From: Alishewanella metallidurans | GTDB lineage: Bacteria; Pseudomonadota; Gammaproteobacteria; Enterobacterales; Alteromonadaceae | Direction of reading: 5' to 3' | Assembly (NCBI RefSeq): GCF_036983985.1 | Contig: NZ_JALAHQ010000003.1 | Span: forward strand, 538,691-602,690 | Length of the DNA: 64,000 bases | Shown here: positions 17,227 to 25,832 of the stretch, piece after piece | Layout: each line of letters opens with the position of its first letter | Numbering within the stretch: position 1 is the first letter of the stretch | The notes under the pieces: generated by a model | Seen by the model: only the letters and a program-made list of their open reading frames with translations | What the model was told of the DNA's origin: nothing | Databases searched by the model: none | Made by a program: the position numbers and the translations under genes

Positions 17227-17829
17227 TTAGCTGGCTTTGAAACTGTGTAGTCGGTTTTGTGCTTTGATTAAGCCATCTTTAGCTAAGATATCAAAGCAAG
17301 ATACCGCCTCTACAATAGTTTGTTCAATCAATTGTTGTTCACTGGCAGGGGCTTTGCCCAAAACATAGCCGGTAACTTTATCTTTATGACCAGGATGACC
17401 AATACCTAAACGCAAGCGATAAAAATTTTGATTATTACCTAGTCGAGAAATAATATCGCGTAAGCCGTTATGGCCTGCGTGTCCGCCGCCTAGTTTAAAT
17501 TTAGCTATACCTGGGTCTAACGCCATTTCGTCATGGGCAACCAAAACTTGCTCAGGTGTCAGCTTATAAAACTGTGCCATTGCCAACACGGCTTTGCCGC
17601 TTAGATTCATAAAGGTTGAGGGAATAAGTAATTTGAATTCTTGTCCGGCACAAATGAACTTGCCGGTATAACCAAAAAATTTTGGTTCGTTTTTCAGGCT
17701 AGCATTAAAGGTATGGGCCAGCTGTTGAACAAACCAGACGCCGGCATTGTGCCGAGTCTGGCTGTATTCAGGGCCAGGATTACCTAGCCCTACAATCAAC
17801 TGCACTGTTGACTGAGTTTTGTCAGACAT
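17227..17829 (-). CDS. pth: Peptidyl-tRNA hydrolase
   Basis: Recycles peptidyl-tRNA released from stalled ribosomes. 200 residues with LIVGLGNPGPEYSQTRHNAG, catalytic H27, the FMNLSG loop and the GGGHAGHNGLRDI signature. Its ATG overlaps the rplY stop by one base (TAATG), so it is translationally coupled to L25. Confidence 0.96.
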   Translation of the reverse strand: MSDKTQSTVQLIVGLGNPGPEYSQTRHNAGVWFVQQLAHTFNASLKNEPKFFGYTGKFICAGQEFKLLIPSTFMNLSGKAVLAMAQFYKLTPEQVLVAHDEMALDPGIAKFKLGGGHAGHNGLRDIISRLGNNQNFYRLRLGIGHPGHKDKVTGYVLGKAPASEQQLIEQTIVEAVSCFDILAKDGLIKAQNRLHSFKAS

Positions 17830-18437
17830 TACTCAGCAGTTTCAGCATCTTCTTCAGCAACAGCTTTACCACCTGGCTTGTTCACAGAAACAACAGCAAG
17901 GTCATGACCTTCGCCTTTTGCTAACTGTGTAAAAGTAACACCTTTAGGTGCTTTTAAGTCAGATAAGTGAACAGTAGTACCAATAGCTATTTCGCTTACA
18001 TCAACTTCGATAGCATCTGGTAAATCTTTAGGTAAGCAAGAAATTTCGATTTCGTTAGCGGCACGAACAACTACACCACCTTTCTTCACTGCTAAATCTT
18101 CATTGATTAAATGAACAGGAATAATCGATTTTAATTCATGGCCAGCTTCAACGCGTTGAAAGTCAACGTGCATGATTTTCGGCTTGAATGGGTGACGCTG
18201 CATAGCTTTAACAATAGCTTTAACACTTTCTTTGCCCACTTTAATGGTCAAAATGTGCGTGTAGAAAGCTTCGTCGCTTTGCGCTTTTAACAGCTTAGAG
18301 TGCTCTAAAGTGATAGAAACTGGTGCTTTGCTGCCACCGTAGATGATAGCTGGAACTTTGTCTTCGTGACGTAGGCGGCGGCTCGCACCTTTCCCCGCGT
18401 CAGTACGGACTTCTGCATTTAAGGTTAAATCAGACAT
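17829..18437 (-). CDS. rplY: 50S ribosomal protein L25 (Ctc/TL5 long form)
   Basis: 202 residues: an N-terminal L25 5S-rRNA-binding domain (about 1-95, including ASRRLRHEDKVPAIIYGG) plus a C-terminal TL5/Ctc beta domain (96-190) and an acidic tail. I start it at the ATG at 18437, preceded by TTGGAG at 9 bases. The frame runs 4 codons further, but those codons contain this ribosome site. The enteric L25 is only about 94 residues, so this is the long Ctc form. A promoter and a structured leader lie upstream. Confidence 0.95.
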   Translation of the reverse strand: MSDLTLNAEVRTDAGKGASRRLRHEDKVPAIIYGGSKAPVSITLEHSKLLKAQSDEAFYTHILTIKVGKESVKAIVKAMQRHPFKPKIMHVDFQRVEAGHELKSIIPVHLINEDLAVKKGGVVVRAANEIEISCLPKDLPDAIEVDVSEIAIGTTVHLSDLKAPKGVTFTQLAKGEGHDLAVVSVNKPGGKAVAEEDAETAE

Positions 18438-18775
18438 GGTGTACTCCAAAAATTAGTGTGTCCCAAGACTTGCGACCAGTCTCAGGTTGAGTGCCCTATT
18501 TCAAGGGCGCAACATATTACCACCAGCCTAACATTGCTGCAAATGAAATAGCCGCCGACGTTAATAGCTCGTCGGAACTTATTGCAAAGTTGTAGGTAAT
18601 ATTTACTCTCGGTGTAGGTTGAATAGCTGAATGTTGCGGATGAATTATATTTATCTTGTTGATTGTATTTAACTTTTATTGATTGGTATAGGTCTTGCTG
18701 CTTATAGGTTGACCTGCAATGCTGGGATTTAATTTAGCATTGTATTTTCTAACTATTCTGAATTGGAGATATTTT
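18438..18775. other. Intergenic region between rplY and the CsbD gene
   Basis: A 338-base divergent spacer. On the minus side it holds the rplY promoter and a leader with two small hairpins: GCCCT/AGGGC around 18493-18508 and AGACT/AGTCT around 18466-18482. A CCGACG/CGTCGG stem lies at 18555-18575. The rest toward the CsbD gene is AT-rich; a TTGACC occurs near 18708, but no convincing -10 accompanies it. No ORF is credible here. Confidence 0.6.
18514..18542 (-). promoter_or_regulatory. Promoter of rplY-pth-ychF
   Basis: Minus-strand TTGCAG, 17-base spacer, TAATAT, then a GTTGCGCCC discriminator. This leaves a leader of about 70 bases before the L25 start. Confidence 0.7.
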
Positions 18776-18967
18776 ATGAATAGCGATATTGCAGAAGGTA
18801 AGTGGAAACAAATGACGGGCTCTATTAAAGAAAAGTGGGGCAAACTAACCGACGACGACTTGCAAGAAGTAAGTGGCAGAGCTGAGAAGTTCTGCGGAAA
18901 AATGCAAGAGCGTTACGGTATGTCACGCGAGCAAGCAGAACAAGAGTTTAACCGCTTTAAAGGCTAG
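18776..18967 (+). CDS. CsbD-family stress protein
   Basis: A 63-residue hydrophilic protein with the CsbD pattern IAEGKWKQMTGSIKEKWGKLTDDDLQEVSGRA (conserved GKWKQ, KWGKLTDDDL and G-R-EK). CsbD-like proteins are strongly induced under general stress, but their biochemical role is unknown. ATG 18776 follows TTGGAG at the proper distance; the upstream in-frame extension to 18719 has no family similarity. It contains one Cys (GRAEKFCGKMQ), unusual for this family in my experience. A terminator follows directly. Confidence 0.88.
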   Translation: MNSDIAEGKWKQMTGSIKEKWGKLTDDDLQEVSGRAEKFCGKMQERYGMSREQAEQEFNRFKG

Positions 18968-18978
18968 TTGTGCTTGGC

Positions 18979-19006
18979 AAAAAGCCCTCAGTTGAGGGCT
19001 TTTTTA
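18979..19006. terminator. Bidirectional terminator
   Basis: Stem AAAAAGCCCTCA/TGAGGGCTTTTTT with a 2-base nominal loop, between the converging CsbD and PEP-CTERM genes. Confidence 0.9.
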
Positions 19007-19037
19007 ATTTACAAAATAATTACTATCTAAATAGCCA

Positions 19038-19766
19038 TTATTTTTGTTGTTTACGACGGCGTAAACCTAGGCCGAGTAAACCTAAACTGATTAAGGCAAA
19101 AGAAGCCGGAGCTGGCACCGTTTCTGGTGGCAAGCTACCAATGTCGACTAAACCATATTTAATTTGGCCGCCTATAACGAGATATTCACCTGAGCCATTA
19201 CCCCAGAATTGTACTTTAGAGAACGATGCTGAGTCGTCAAACGCTGCAACAAAGATTTCGAATACGTCATAACCATTGGCACCTGGGAACATACCGTCGC
19301 TTTCTTGACCGGCTGATGCAACTAAGATCGGCGCGCCGTCATCAAACGAGATGTATAAGTCAGTCGTTGGACCAAAGCAACAGGTCGCCCAGTCGCCAAC
19401 TTCAAAGCCAAAAGAGTTGATGGCCTCGTCAAACAAAAAGGTTACACCGCTAACAATAGTACCCGTAGAGCCATTACCATTATAATCTGGGCTAATATCA
19501 ATAGTCTGTCCTGACATGCTGCCGTAACTGTTACCATAAATATAACCACCATTATTACGGGTGACGGTATAGCCAGGGCGTACTAAGGTAGTGCCGCTTG
19601 ATATTGAAGTCCAAACGTCAGTGTACAGATCACCACCGGCTGCTTGCACAGTGTTATCAAACGATGCGCTGCCTGACGGGATGCTGTCAAACACGGTAAT
19701 AATAGTCGCGTTAACGCTTGTGGTTAACAGTAAGCCAGCAGCTGCGGCTAATATTGCTAATTTCAT
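19038..19766 (-). CDS. Secreted PEP-CTERM sorting-domain protein
   Basis: 242 residues. A signal peptide (MKLAILAAAAGLLLTTSVNA) is followed by a Gly/Asn/Ser-rich beta-type ectodomain with few charged residues. The C-terminus has the tripartite sorting tail: VPAPAS, a hydrophobic helix ISLGLLGLGL, then RRRKQQK. PAPAS replaces the usual PEP, a known variation. Such tails are processed by exosortase (EpsH/XrtA), normally in exopolysaccharide-producing strains. No exosortase gene is in the window. ATG 19766 has AGGAAAG upstream; the longer frame to 19850 would bury the signal peptide. The function of the ectodomain is not recognisable. Confidence 0.85.
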   Translation of the reverse strand: MKLAILAAAAGLLLTTSVNATIITVFDSIPSGSASFDNTVQAAGGDLYTDVWTSISSGTTLVRPGYTVTRNNGGYIYGNSYGSMSGQTIDISPDYNGNGSTGTIVSGVTFLFDEAINSFGFEVGDWATCCFGPTTDLYISFDDGAPILVASAGQESDGMFPGANGYDVFEIFVAAFDDSASFSKVQFWGNGSGEYLVIGGQIKYGLVDIGSLPPETVPAPASFALISLGLLGLGLRRRKQQK

Positions 19767-19942
19767 AACTGAACTTTCCTTTTCATAGTTGTTTTTAACT
19801 GCAACGAAATAGCAAATGTCATGCCAAGCATGTAAGGCCTTTGTAAACAACTAGTTAGCTTGTATGTAATGCTGAAGAGGTGGGATGTTGTAATAAATGT
19901 TGACGGTGTGTGTTTTTTGTTTTTATTAGGTTTTTTAAATGC

Positions 19943-19967
19943 AAAAAGCGCCGTAAGGCGCCTTTTT
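19943..19967 (-). terminator. Terminator of prs
   Basis: Stem AAAAAG-CGCC/GGCG-CCTTTTT with a GTAA loop and a one-base bulge, 16 bases past the prs stop. The flanking A and T runs make it usable in both directions. Confidence 0.8.
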
Positions 19968-19982
19968 GAAAATCAGTGTAAT

Positions 19983-20927
19983 TTAATCAAACATCGATGA
20001 AATAGACTCTTCGTTGCTAATACGACGAATACACTCCGCCAGCATTTCGCTTAGCGTTAACTGGCGTACTTTGGGTATGGCTTTCATTTCTGCAGTTAAC
20101 GGAATGGTGTCAGTAACAATGAGCTCATCGATTACGGAGTTCATAATGTTCTGCGCTGCATTACCTGAAAATACCGGGTGTGTAGCATAAGCAAATACGC
20201 GTTTTGCGCCTTGCTCTTTTAATGCTTCAGCCGCTTTACATAAGGTGCCGCCGGTATCGATCATGTCATCAACAATAATGCAATCGCGGTCTCTAACATC
20301 ACCAATTATATGCATAACTTGGGCAATATTAGCTTTAGGACGGCGCTTATCAATGATGGCTAAATCAGCGTCGTTTAATAACTTAGCAATAGCACGGGCG
20401 CGCACTACACCGCCAATATCCGGTGATACTACTACAGGTGAAACAAAGCTTTTTTTGCGCATGTCATCTAATAATACTGGGCTGGCAAATACGTTATCAA
20501 CCGGCACATCAAAGAAACCTTGAATTTGTTCTGCATGAAGGTCAACCGTTAATACACGGTCAACACCAACGCTAGATAAAAAATCAGCAACGACTTTGGC
20601 GGTAATAGGCACACGGGCAGAACGTACTCGACGGTCTTGACGGGCATAACCAAAATACGGCATTACGGCGGTAATACGGCCAGCTGAAGCGCGGCGAAGG
20701 GCGTCAACCATAACGATTAATTCCATTAGGTTGTCATTGGTTGGTGCGCAGGTAGATTGAATAATAAATACATCAGAACCACGTACATTTTCATTAATTT
20801 GTACGCTAACTTCGCCATCACTGAAACGGCCGACTTCGGCATCTCCAAGTTTAATGTACAAACGGCTGGCTATTTTACTTGCGAGTTCTGGTATTGCGTT
20901 ACCAGCGAAAACCTTCATGTCAGGCAC
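19983..20927 (-). CDS. prs: Ribose-phosphate pyrophosphokinase
   Basis: Makes PRPP from ribose-5-phosphate and ATP for nucleotide, His and Trp synthesis. 314 residues, closely matching the E. coli enzyme. Visible are the catalytic flexible loop after YFGYARQDRR, VDLHAEQIQGFF and the PRPP-binding DDMIDTGGT. The start is GTG (MPDMKVF), as in E. coli, with GAGGATC upstream; the internal ATG three codons later is less likely. It is downstream of ispE in the lolB-ispE-prs order. Confidence 0.97.
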   Translation of the reverse strand: MPDMKVFAGNAIPELASKIASRLYIKLGDAEVGRFSDGEVSVQINENVRGSDVFIIQSTCAPTNDNLMELIVMVDALRRASAGRITAVMPYFGYARQDRRVRSARVPITAKVVADFLSSVGVDRVLTVDLHAEQIQGFFDVPVDNVFASPVLLDDMRKKSFVSPVVVSPDIGGVVRARAIAKLLNDADLAIIDKRRPKANIAQVMHIIGDVRDRDCIIVDDMIDTGGTLCKAAEALKEQGAKRVFAYATHPVFSGNAAQNIMNSVIDELIVTDTIPLTAEMKAIPKVRQLTLSEMLAECIRRISNEESISSMFD

Positions 20928-20996
20928 GGTGTGATCCTCAGGGCAGTGTTGAGTCCGGTTTATTCATAAACAGCAATATATTACTGCTGCAGTTAC

Positions 20997-21842
20997 TTAT
21001 TCGGTATCTGCCAACGCAGCCCACACAGGCGACTGGTTGACGCCCTTGGCAATAAAACCGCGGCATGAGGGCGGTAATTGCTTAAGGGCATGTTGAGCAC
21101 TGGTCTGGTCCGGGAATGCGGCGAACACACTAGCGCCAGTACCCGTCATTTGACACGTTGCGTATTCTACCAACCACTGTAAGGTTATTGCAACAATCGG
21201 ATACAGACGTTCGACCAAGGGTTGGCAGTCATTATGCCAGTTAGTCGTTAACACCTGCTGATAATTTATTTTTGTTGTATCTCTTATTAAATCAGGGTGT
21301 TGGAATATTTCTTGTGTGCTTATATGGCAGTCTGGTGTAACAATTAAGTAGGTTTTTTGCTCTAGTTCTATTGGCCGTAACTTTTCACCAACACCTTCGG
21401 CAAAAGCAGTATAACCCCTAACAAACAAGGGGATATCGGCACCTAAGCTAAGACCCAGCTCGGCTAAGGTATCTATTGATAAATTAAGTTGCCATAATTT
21501 ATTTAGCCCCAACAGAGTAGTCGCAGCGTCAGACGAGCCGCCACCTAAACCACCACCCATCGGCAATTGCTTATCTAAATAAATATCACAGCCTTGTAAG
21601 CAGTTGCTGTGGGCTTGAAGTAAACGTGCGGCCCGTAATACTAAATTCTGTTCGTTCACTAAGTCGGGGTTATTACAGGCTAAGTGAATTTGCTTGTCGT
21701 CACGTAAACGAAAACTAAGTGTATCGCCGGTATCCAGTAGCTGAAATAGCGTTTGTAAATTGTGATAACCGTCAGGCCGTCGGCCAGTAATATGTAAAAA
21801 TAAATTTAATTTCGCTACGGCTGGTAAAATCAGTGTTGTCAT
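20997..21842 (-). CDS. ispE: 4-diphosphocytidyl-2-C-methyl-D-erythritol kinase
   Basis: GHMP kinase of the MEP isoprenoid pathway. 281 residues with the N-terminal AKLNLFLHITGRRPDGYHNL signature, the ATP loop PMGGGLGGGSSDAA and the C-terminal MTGTGASVFA. It overlaps the lolB stop by 4 bases (ATGA) and leads into prs after 69 bases. Confidence 0.95.
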   Translation of the reverse strand: MTTLILPAVAKLNLFLHITGRRPDGYHNLQTLFQLLDTGDTLSFRLRDDKQIHLACNNPDLVNEQNLVLRAARLLQAHSNCLQGCDIYLDKQLPMGGGLGGGSSDAATTLLGLNKLWQLNLSIDTLAELGLSLGADIPLFVRGYTAFAEGVGEKLRPIELEQKTYLIVTPDCHISTQEIFQHPDLIRDTTKINYQQVLTTNWHNDCQPLVERLYPIVAITLQWLVEYATCQMTGTGASVFAAFPDQTSAQHALKQLPPSCRGFIAKGVNQSPVWAALADTE

Positions 21843-22447
21843 TGCCAGTTCCTGATCACAATTTTAATTTGGTTATCGCTGCTGGTTAATATCAAACGTT
21901 TGGGCAGTGATAGGCTATCAGGAAAAAAACTCTGGTATTCTAACTGCCAGACAATGCCTGTGCTGTCAGTTAACGAGAATGAGGTTGTTCGGCCAAATTG
22001 GTCTTTGGTAATATTCGTGCTGTTGTTACCTGGTAAACCTCGCAGCCACAGCGGCATATCATATAACGGCATCGACCAACCAGATAGTTGTAGTAGCAGA
22101 CTACTGGTATCAACGGCGTGATAGGTTTCGCCTTTTAATTGAATTTCACTACCCGTTTCGCTTTGACTGAGTTCAAATAGGCTGATGCCTAAAAAATTAC
22201 TTAACCTCGCCTGAAAGTGACGATTATTATATTGTTGCCAACGCAAGTTAGCGCTTGTTGAATCGGTTGGCGTTTTTATGCCAACGCTGGCTTGTAGTGT
22301 AAACTGCTGCATAGCCATGAGCTGTTGCTCGCGCAGGTTAGTATTAAGTGGCCGTTCGCTTGGCGTTTGCTGTGATAATATACTGCAAGCGCTTAACCAA
22401 ATAACAAAGAAATGAACAAACATTAAGCGTAAAATGGAATAGACCAC
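21839..22447 (-). CDS. lolB: Outer-membrane lipoprotein receptor LolB
   Basis: Accepts lipoproteins from LolA and inserts them into the outer membrane. The N-terminus is a signal peptide with lipobox LSAC. The LolB fold is recognisable from LRWQQYNNRHFQARLSNFLGISLFEL and the late WQLEYQSF. I chose the GTG at 22447 because a perfect AAAGGA lies 8 bases upstream; it gives 202 residues with Arg in the n-region. The ATG at 22423 is the alternative and lacks a ribosome site. The frame to 22549 overlaps hemA and is not credible. Confidence 0.85.
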   Translation of the reverse strand: MVYSILRLMFVHFFVIWLSACSILSQQTPSERPLNTNLREQQLMAMQQFTLQASVGIKTPTDSTSANLRWQQYNNRHFQARLSNFLGISLFELSQSETGSEIQLKGETYHAVDTSSLLLQLSGWSMPLYDMPLWLRGLPGNNSTNITKDQFGRTTSFSLTDSTGIVWQLEYQSFFPDSLSLPKRLILTSSDNQIKIVIRNWQ

Positions 22448-22523
22448 ACTAAAGTCCTTTACTGTGCTTTTCTTAGTTAGGGCTTTTTCGTACAATTCGC
22501 CCCTGATAATTTTGATCATACAG

Positions 22524-23774
22524 GTGATAGCCATTTTCGCACTAGGCATTAATCATAAAACGGCACCGGTTGCCCTGCGCGAACAAGTTGCGTTCTCGCC
22601 TGAACAGTTGCCTGAAGCCCTGCGCGAACTGACAACGTTAACCAGTATCTCAGATGCCGTTATCTTATCTACTTGTAATCGTACCGAGTTGTATTTTAGC
22701 GGTAGTACTGCGCAAGCGGAACAAGTAATTGCTTGGTTGGCGCAATTTCATAATGTTAATGGCAACGAGCTGCAACCTCACCTGTATTTGCATCAAGACA
22801 ATGCCGCCGCCGAGCATTTAATGCAAGTGGCAGCCGGCCTTGATTCATTAGTACTGGGCGAGCCGCAAATTTTTGGTCAAGTTAAGCAAGCTTATAGCCA
22901 AGCGCGTAATGCAGGCACAGTTAACCCGCTGTTTGAGCGTTTATTTCAAAAAACCTTTGCGGTAGCAAAACAAGTCCGCACCGATACTGAAATTGGTGCC
23001 AATGCGGTTTCTGTCGCCTTTGCTGCGGTCAGTTTAGCTAAGCAAATATTTGGTAACCTAAGCAAAGTGCGCGTGCTGCTAATTGGCGCCGGTGAAACCA
23101 TTGAGCTAGTTGCCAAACACTTGCAAGAGCAAGGTGCCGGTAGCTTAGTGGTGGCCAATCGCACTTATGAGCGGGCGGTGCTGTTAGCACAGCAGTTTAA
23201 TGCTGCAGCTATTACCTTAGCTCAGGTGCCCTTTCAGCTGGCTGAAGCCGATATTGTTATTAGTTCAACCGCCAGCACCTTGCCGATAGTGGGCAAGGGT
23301 ATGGTAGAGCAGGCATTAAAGCAGCGTAAGCATAAGCCGATGTTTTTAGTCGATTTAGCCGTACCACGCGATATTGAACAGCAGGTTGCAGAGTTAGAAG
23401 ATGCTTATTTATATACGGTAGATGATTTGCAATCTATTGTTGAACAAAATATGAGTAATCGCCAGCAAGCGGCGGAGCAAGCCCGTTCAATAATAACGGT
23501 AGGCGTCGCTGAATTTTCTCAATGGTTAACGTTACAAGGCAGTGTCGATTGGGTACGCGATTATCGTCAGCGCTGTGAACAGGTGCGGGCAGAACTGCTA
23601 GCTAAAGCGTTAAACCAGTTATCAGCAGGGCAAGATGCAGAAAAAGTACTAACCGAATTGTCGACCAAACTAAGTAATCGGTTAATACACAGCCCAACTA
23701 AAGCCATCCGGCAGTTATGTCAGGATGATGAACTAAGTAAACCAACCATGATCGACACTTTGTTAGATCTGTAA
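22524..23774 (+). CDS. hemA: Glutamyl-tRNA reductase
   Basis: First step of C5-pathway tetrapyrrole synthesis, reducing Glu-tRNA to glutamate-1-semialdehyde. Family signatures are LGINHKTAPVALRE at the N-terminus, catalytic Cys in LSTCNRTELY, GLDSLVLGEPQIFGQVKQA and the NADPH motif IGAGETIELVA. The start is unusual: GTG 22524 gives MIAIFALG, close to the expected N-terminus. No ATG exists near that point, and the one at 22464 would overextend it. It heads hemA-prfA-prmC, divergent from lolB with 76 bases between. Confidence 0.93.
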   Translation: MIAIFALGINHKTAPVALREQVAFSPEQLPEALRELTTLTSISDAVILSTCNRTELYFSGSTAQAEQVIAWLAQFHNVNGNELQPHLYLHQDNAAAEHLMQVAAGLDSLVLGEPQIFGQVKQAYSQARNAGTVNPLFERLFQKTFAVAKQVRTDTEIGANAVSVAFAAVSLAKQIFGNLSKVRVLLIGAGETIELVAKHLQEQGAGSLVVANRTYERAVLLAQQFNAAAITLAQVPFQLAEADIVISSTASTLPIVGKGMVEQALKQRKHKPMFLVDLAVPRDIEQQVAELEDAYLYTVDDLQSIVEQNMSNRQQAAEQARSIITVGVAEFSQWLTLQGSVDWVRDYRQRCEQVRAELLAKALNQLSAGQDAEKVLTELSTKLSNRLIHSPTKAIRQLCQDDELSKPTMIDTLLDL

Positions 23775-23792
23775 TTGAGCACATAAAACACC

Positions 23793-24884
23793 ATGAAAGA
23801 ATCGGTATACAGCAAGCTCGAAGGATTATCTGAACGTTACGAAGAGGTGCAGGCGTTATTAAGTGACTCTGGCGTAATTAGTGATCAAAATCGATTTCGT
23901 GAACTGTCCAAAGAATACAGTCAACTAGAAGATATTAGTAAGTCATTCGCCGACTATCAGCAAGCAGAGAGAGATTTAAAATCTGCTGAAGACATGCAAA
24001 AAGACACTGATCCTGAAATGCGTGAAATGGCGCAAGAAGAGTACAAAGCTGCTAAAGAGCGCATTGAACAACTGGATCAAGAACTACAAATTTTGTTATT
24101 GCCAAAAGATCCCAATGACAATAACAGCTGCTTTTTAGAAATTCGCGCCGGTGCCGGTGGTGATGAAGCTGCTATTTTTGCTGGCGACGTGTTTCGTATG
24201 TATAGCCGTTTCGCCGAAAAAAATCGCTGGAAGCTAGAAGTAGTTAGCGCTAACGAGGGTGAACACGGCGGCTATAAAGAAATTATTGCCAGCGTACAAG
24301 GCGAAGGCGCTTACGGTACATTAAAGTTTGAATCAGGTGGGCATCGGGTACAGCGCGTGCCGGCTACTGAATCTCAAGGCAGAGTGCACACTTCAGCTTG
24401 TACTGTGGCGATTATGCCAGAAATACCAGAAAACGAAGCGATAGAAATTAACCCCGCCGATTTAAAAGTGGATACCTATCGTGCCTCTGGTGCCGGTGGT
24501 CAGCACGTTAACCGAACCGATTCAGCCATTCGTATTACTCACTTACCAACCGGTATCGTTGTTGAATGTCAGGACGAACGGTCGCAACATAAAAACCGTG
24601 CTCGGGCCATGAGTGTCTTGCAGTCCCGTATTCAAGCGGCTGAAGATGAAAAACGCCGTTTGGTTGAAGAGTCAACCCGTCGCTCATTAGTTGGTAGTGG
24701 CGATCGCTCTGAGCGTATTCGTACTTATAACTTCCCACAAGGCCGGTTAACTGATCACCGAATTAACCTGACTATTTACCGCTTAAATGACGTAATGGAA
24801 GGGGATTTAGATCAGGTACTCGAGCCGTTAAAACATGAGCACCAAGCGGACTTATTAGCTGCACTGGCAGACGAAAACCGCTAG
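23793..24884 (+). CDS. prfA: Peptide chain release factor 1
   Basis: Reads UAA and UAG at the ribosome. 363 residues. The codon-recognition PAT motif is in RVQRVPATESQG and the hydrolysis motif GGQ in SGAGGQHVNRT, which PrmC methylates. The N-terminal coiled-coil region spans about residues 1-100. Its TAG stop shares one base with the GTG start of prmC. Confidence 0.97.
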   Translation: MKESVYSKLEGLSERYEEVQALLSDSGVISDQNRFRELSKEYSQLEDISKSFADYQQAERDLKSAEDMQKDTDPEMREMAQEEYKAAKERIEQLDQELQILLLPKDPNDNNSCFLEIRAGAGGDEAAIFAGDVFRMYSRFAEKNRWKLEVVSANEGEHGGYKEIIASVQGEGAYGTLKFESGGHRVQRVPATESQGRVHTSACTVAIMPEIPENEAIEINPADLKVDTYRASGAGGQHVNRTDSAIRITHLPTGIVVECQDERSQHKNRARAMSVLQSRIQAAEDEKRRLVEESTRRSLVGSGDRSERIRTYNFPQGRLTDHRINLTIYRLNDVMEGDLDQVLEPLKHEHQADLLAALADENR

Positions 24885-25738
24885 TGTCAGCAACGCCACA
24901 ACAACCATTAGCATTAGCGCAATGGCTTAGGCAACAGCAACACGCCCTAAGCCATGTTAGCCCAACGCCTGACATTGAAGCACGGTTATGCCTTTGTCAC
25001 GTGCTGGGCGTAACCAATAGCTATTTATATAGCCATCCAGAACAAATGCTAACTGCGGCACAAAGTGCACAGCTAAATGCGCTGCTTGATAAGCGCTTAT
25101 TGGGAGAGCCGCTGGCCTATATATTGGGCTACTGGCACTTCTATGATCTGCGCTTAGAGGTTGCAGCTGCAACGTTAATTCCACGGCCTGATACCGAAAT
25201 TTTAGTTGAACAAGCGCTAGCTCTTGGCTTACCAGAGCAGGCATGCGTGCTCGATTTGGGAACTGGTACGGGTGCCATTGCGTTAGCGTTGGCACATAAT
25301 CGGCCCCAATGGCAGCTTACCGCTGTCGACTATGTTGCAGCAGCTGTTACGTTAGCCAAGCGTAATAAAAAAGCGCTTAACATTAATAATTGCACTGTTA
25401 TGCAAAGTGACTGGTTTAGTGATCTTGGCAACCAACAGTTTGATTTAATTGTTAGTAACCCACCTTATATTGAACCGCAAGATCCGCATTTAATCGCGTT
25501 GAAGTTTGAGCCATTAACCGCACTAATATCTGCAGATAACGGTATGGCTGATATTACAAAAATTGTTGCTCAAGCTAGCCGCTATCTTAATAGCGGTGGC
25601 TGGTTATGGTTAGAACATGGCTATGATCAAGCCTTGGCGGTGCAAGCATTATTCGTGCAAGCGGGCTTTCAGCAAGTTGAATCAAAACGAGACTATGGCG
25701 ATAACTGGCGAATTACCGGTGGCAAAAAAGCTGATTAA
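24884..25738 (+). CDS. prmC: Release-factor glutamine methyltransferase
   Basis: Methylates the Gln of the GGQ motif in RF1 and RF2. 284 residues with the N-terminal substrate-binding helices (LGVTNSYLYSHPEQ), the SAM motif VLDLGTGTGAIALALA and the glutamine-binding NPPY in IVSNPPYIEPQDPHL. GTG start overlapping the prfA stop by one base; the hemA-prfA-prmC operon is widespread in gammaproteobacteria. Confidence 0.96.
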   Translation: MSATPQQPLALAQWLRQQQHALSHVSPTPDIEARLCLCHVLGVTNSYLYSHPEQMLTAAQSAQLNALLDKRLLGEPLAYILGYWHFYDLRLEVAAATLIPRPDTEILVEQALALGLPEQACVLDLGTGTGAIALALAHNRPQWQLTAVDYVAAAVTLAKRNKKALNINNCTVMQSDWFSDLGNQQFDLIVSNPPYIEPQDPHLIALKFEPLTALISADNGMADITKIVAQASRYLNSGGWLWLEHGYDQALAVQALFVQAGFQQVESKRDYGDNWRITGGKKAD

Positions 25739-25832
25739 TTTCAGCTTTTTAGCAGTTTTCTTTGACCAAATTGTCGAACCAGCATATAACTTAACTATTA
25801 CCTTAAAGCCCAACATGTATTAAGGAAAATAG

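Noticed and set aside
19767..19850. 28-residue N-terminal extension of the PEP-CTERM protein
   Set aside because: It would place the signal peptide in the interior; ATG 19766 has a good ribosome site.
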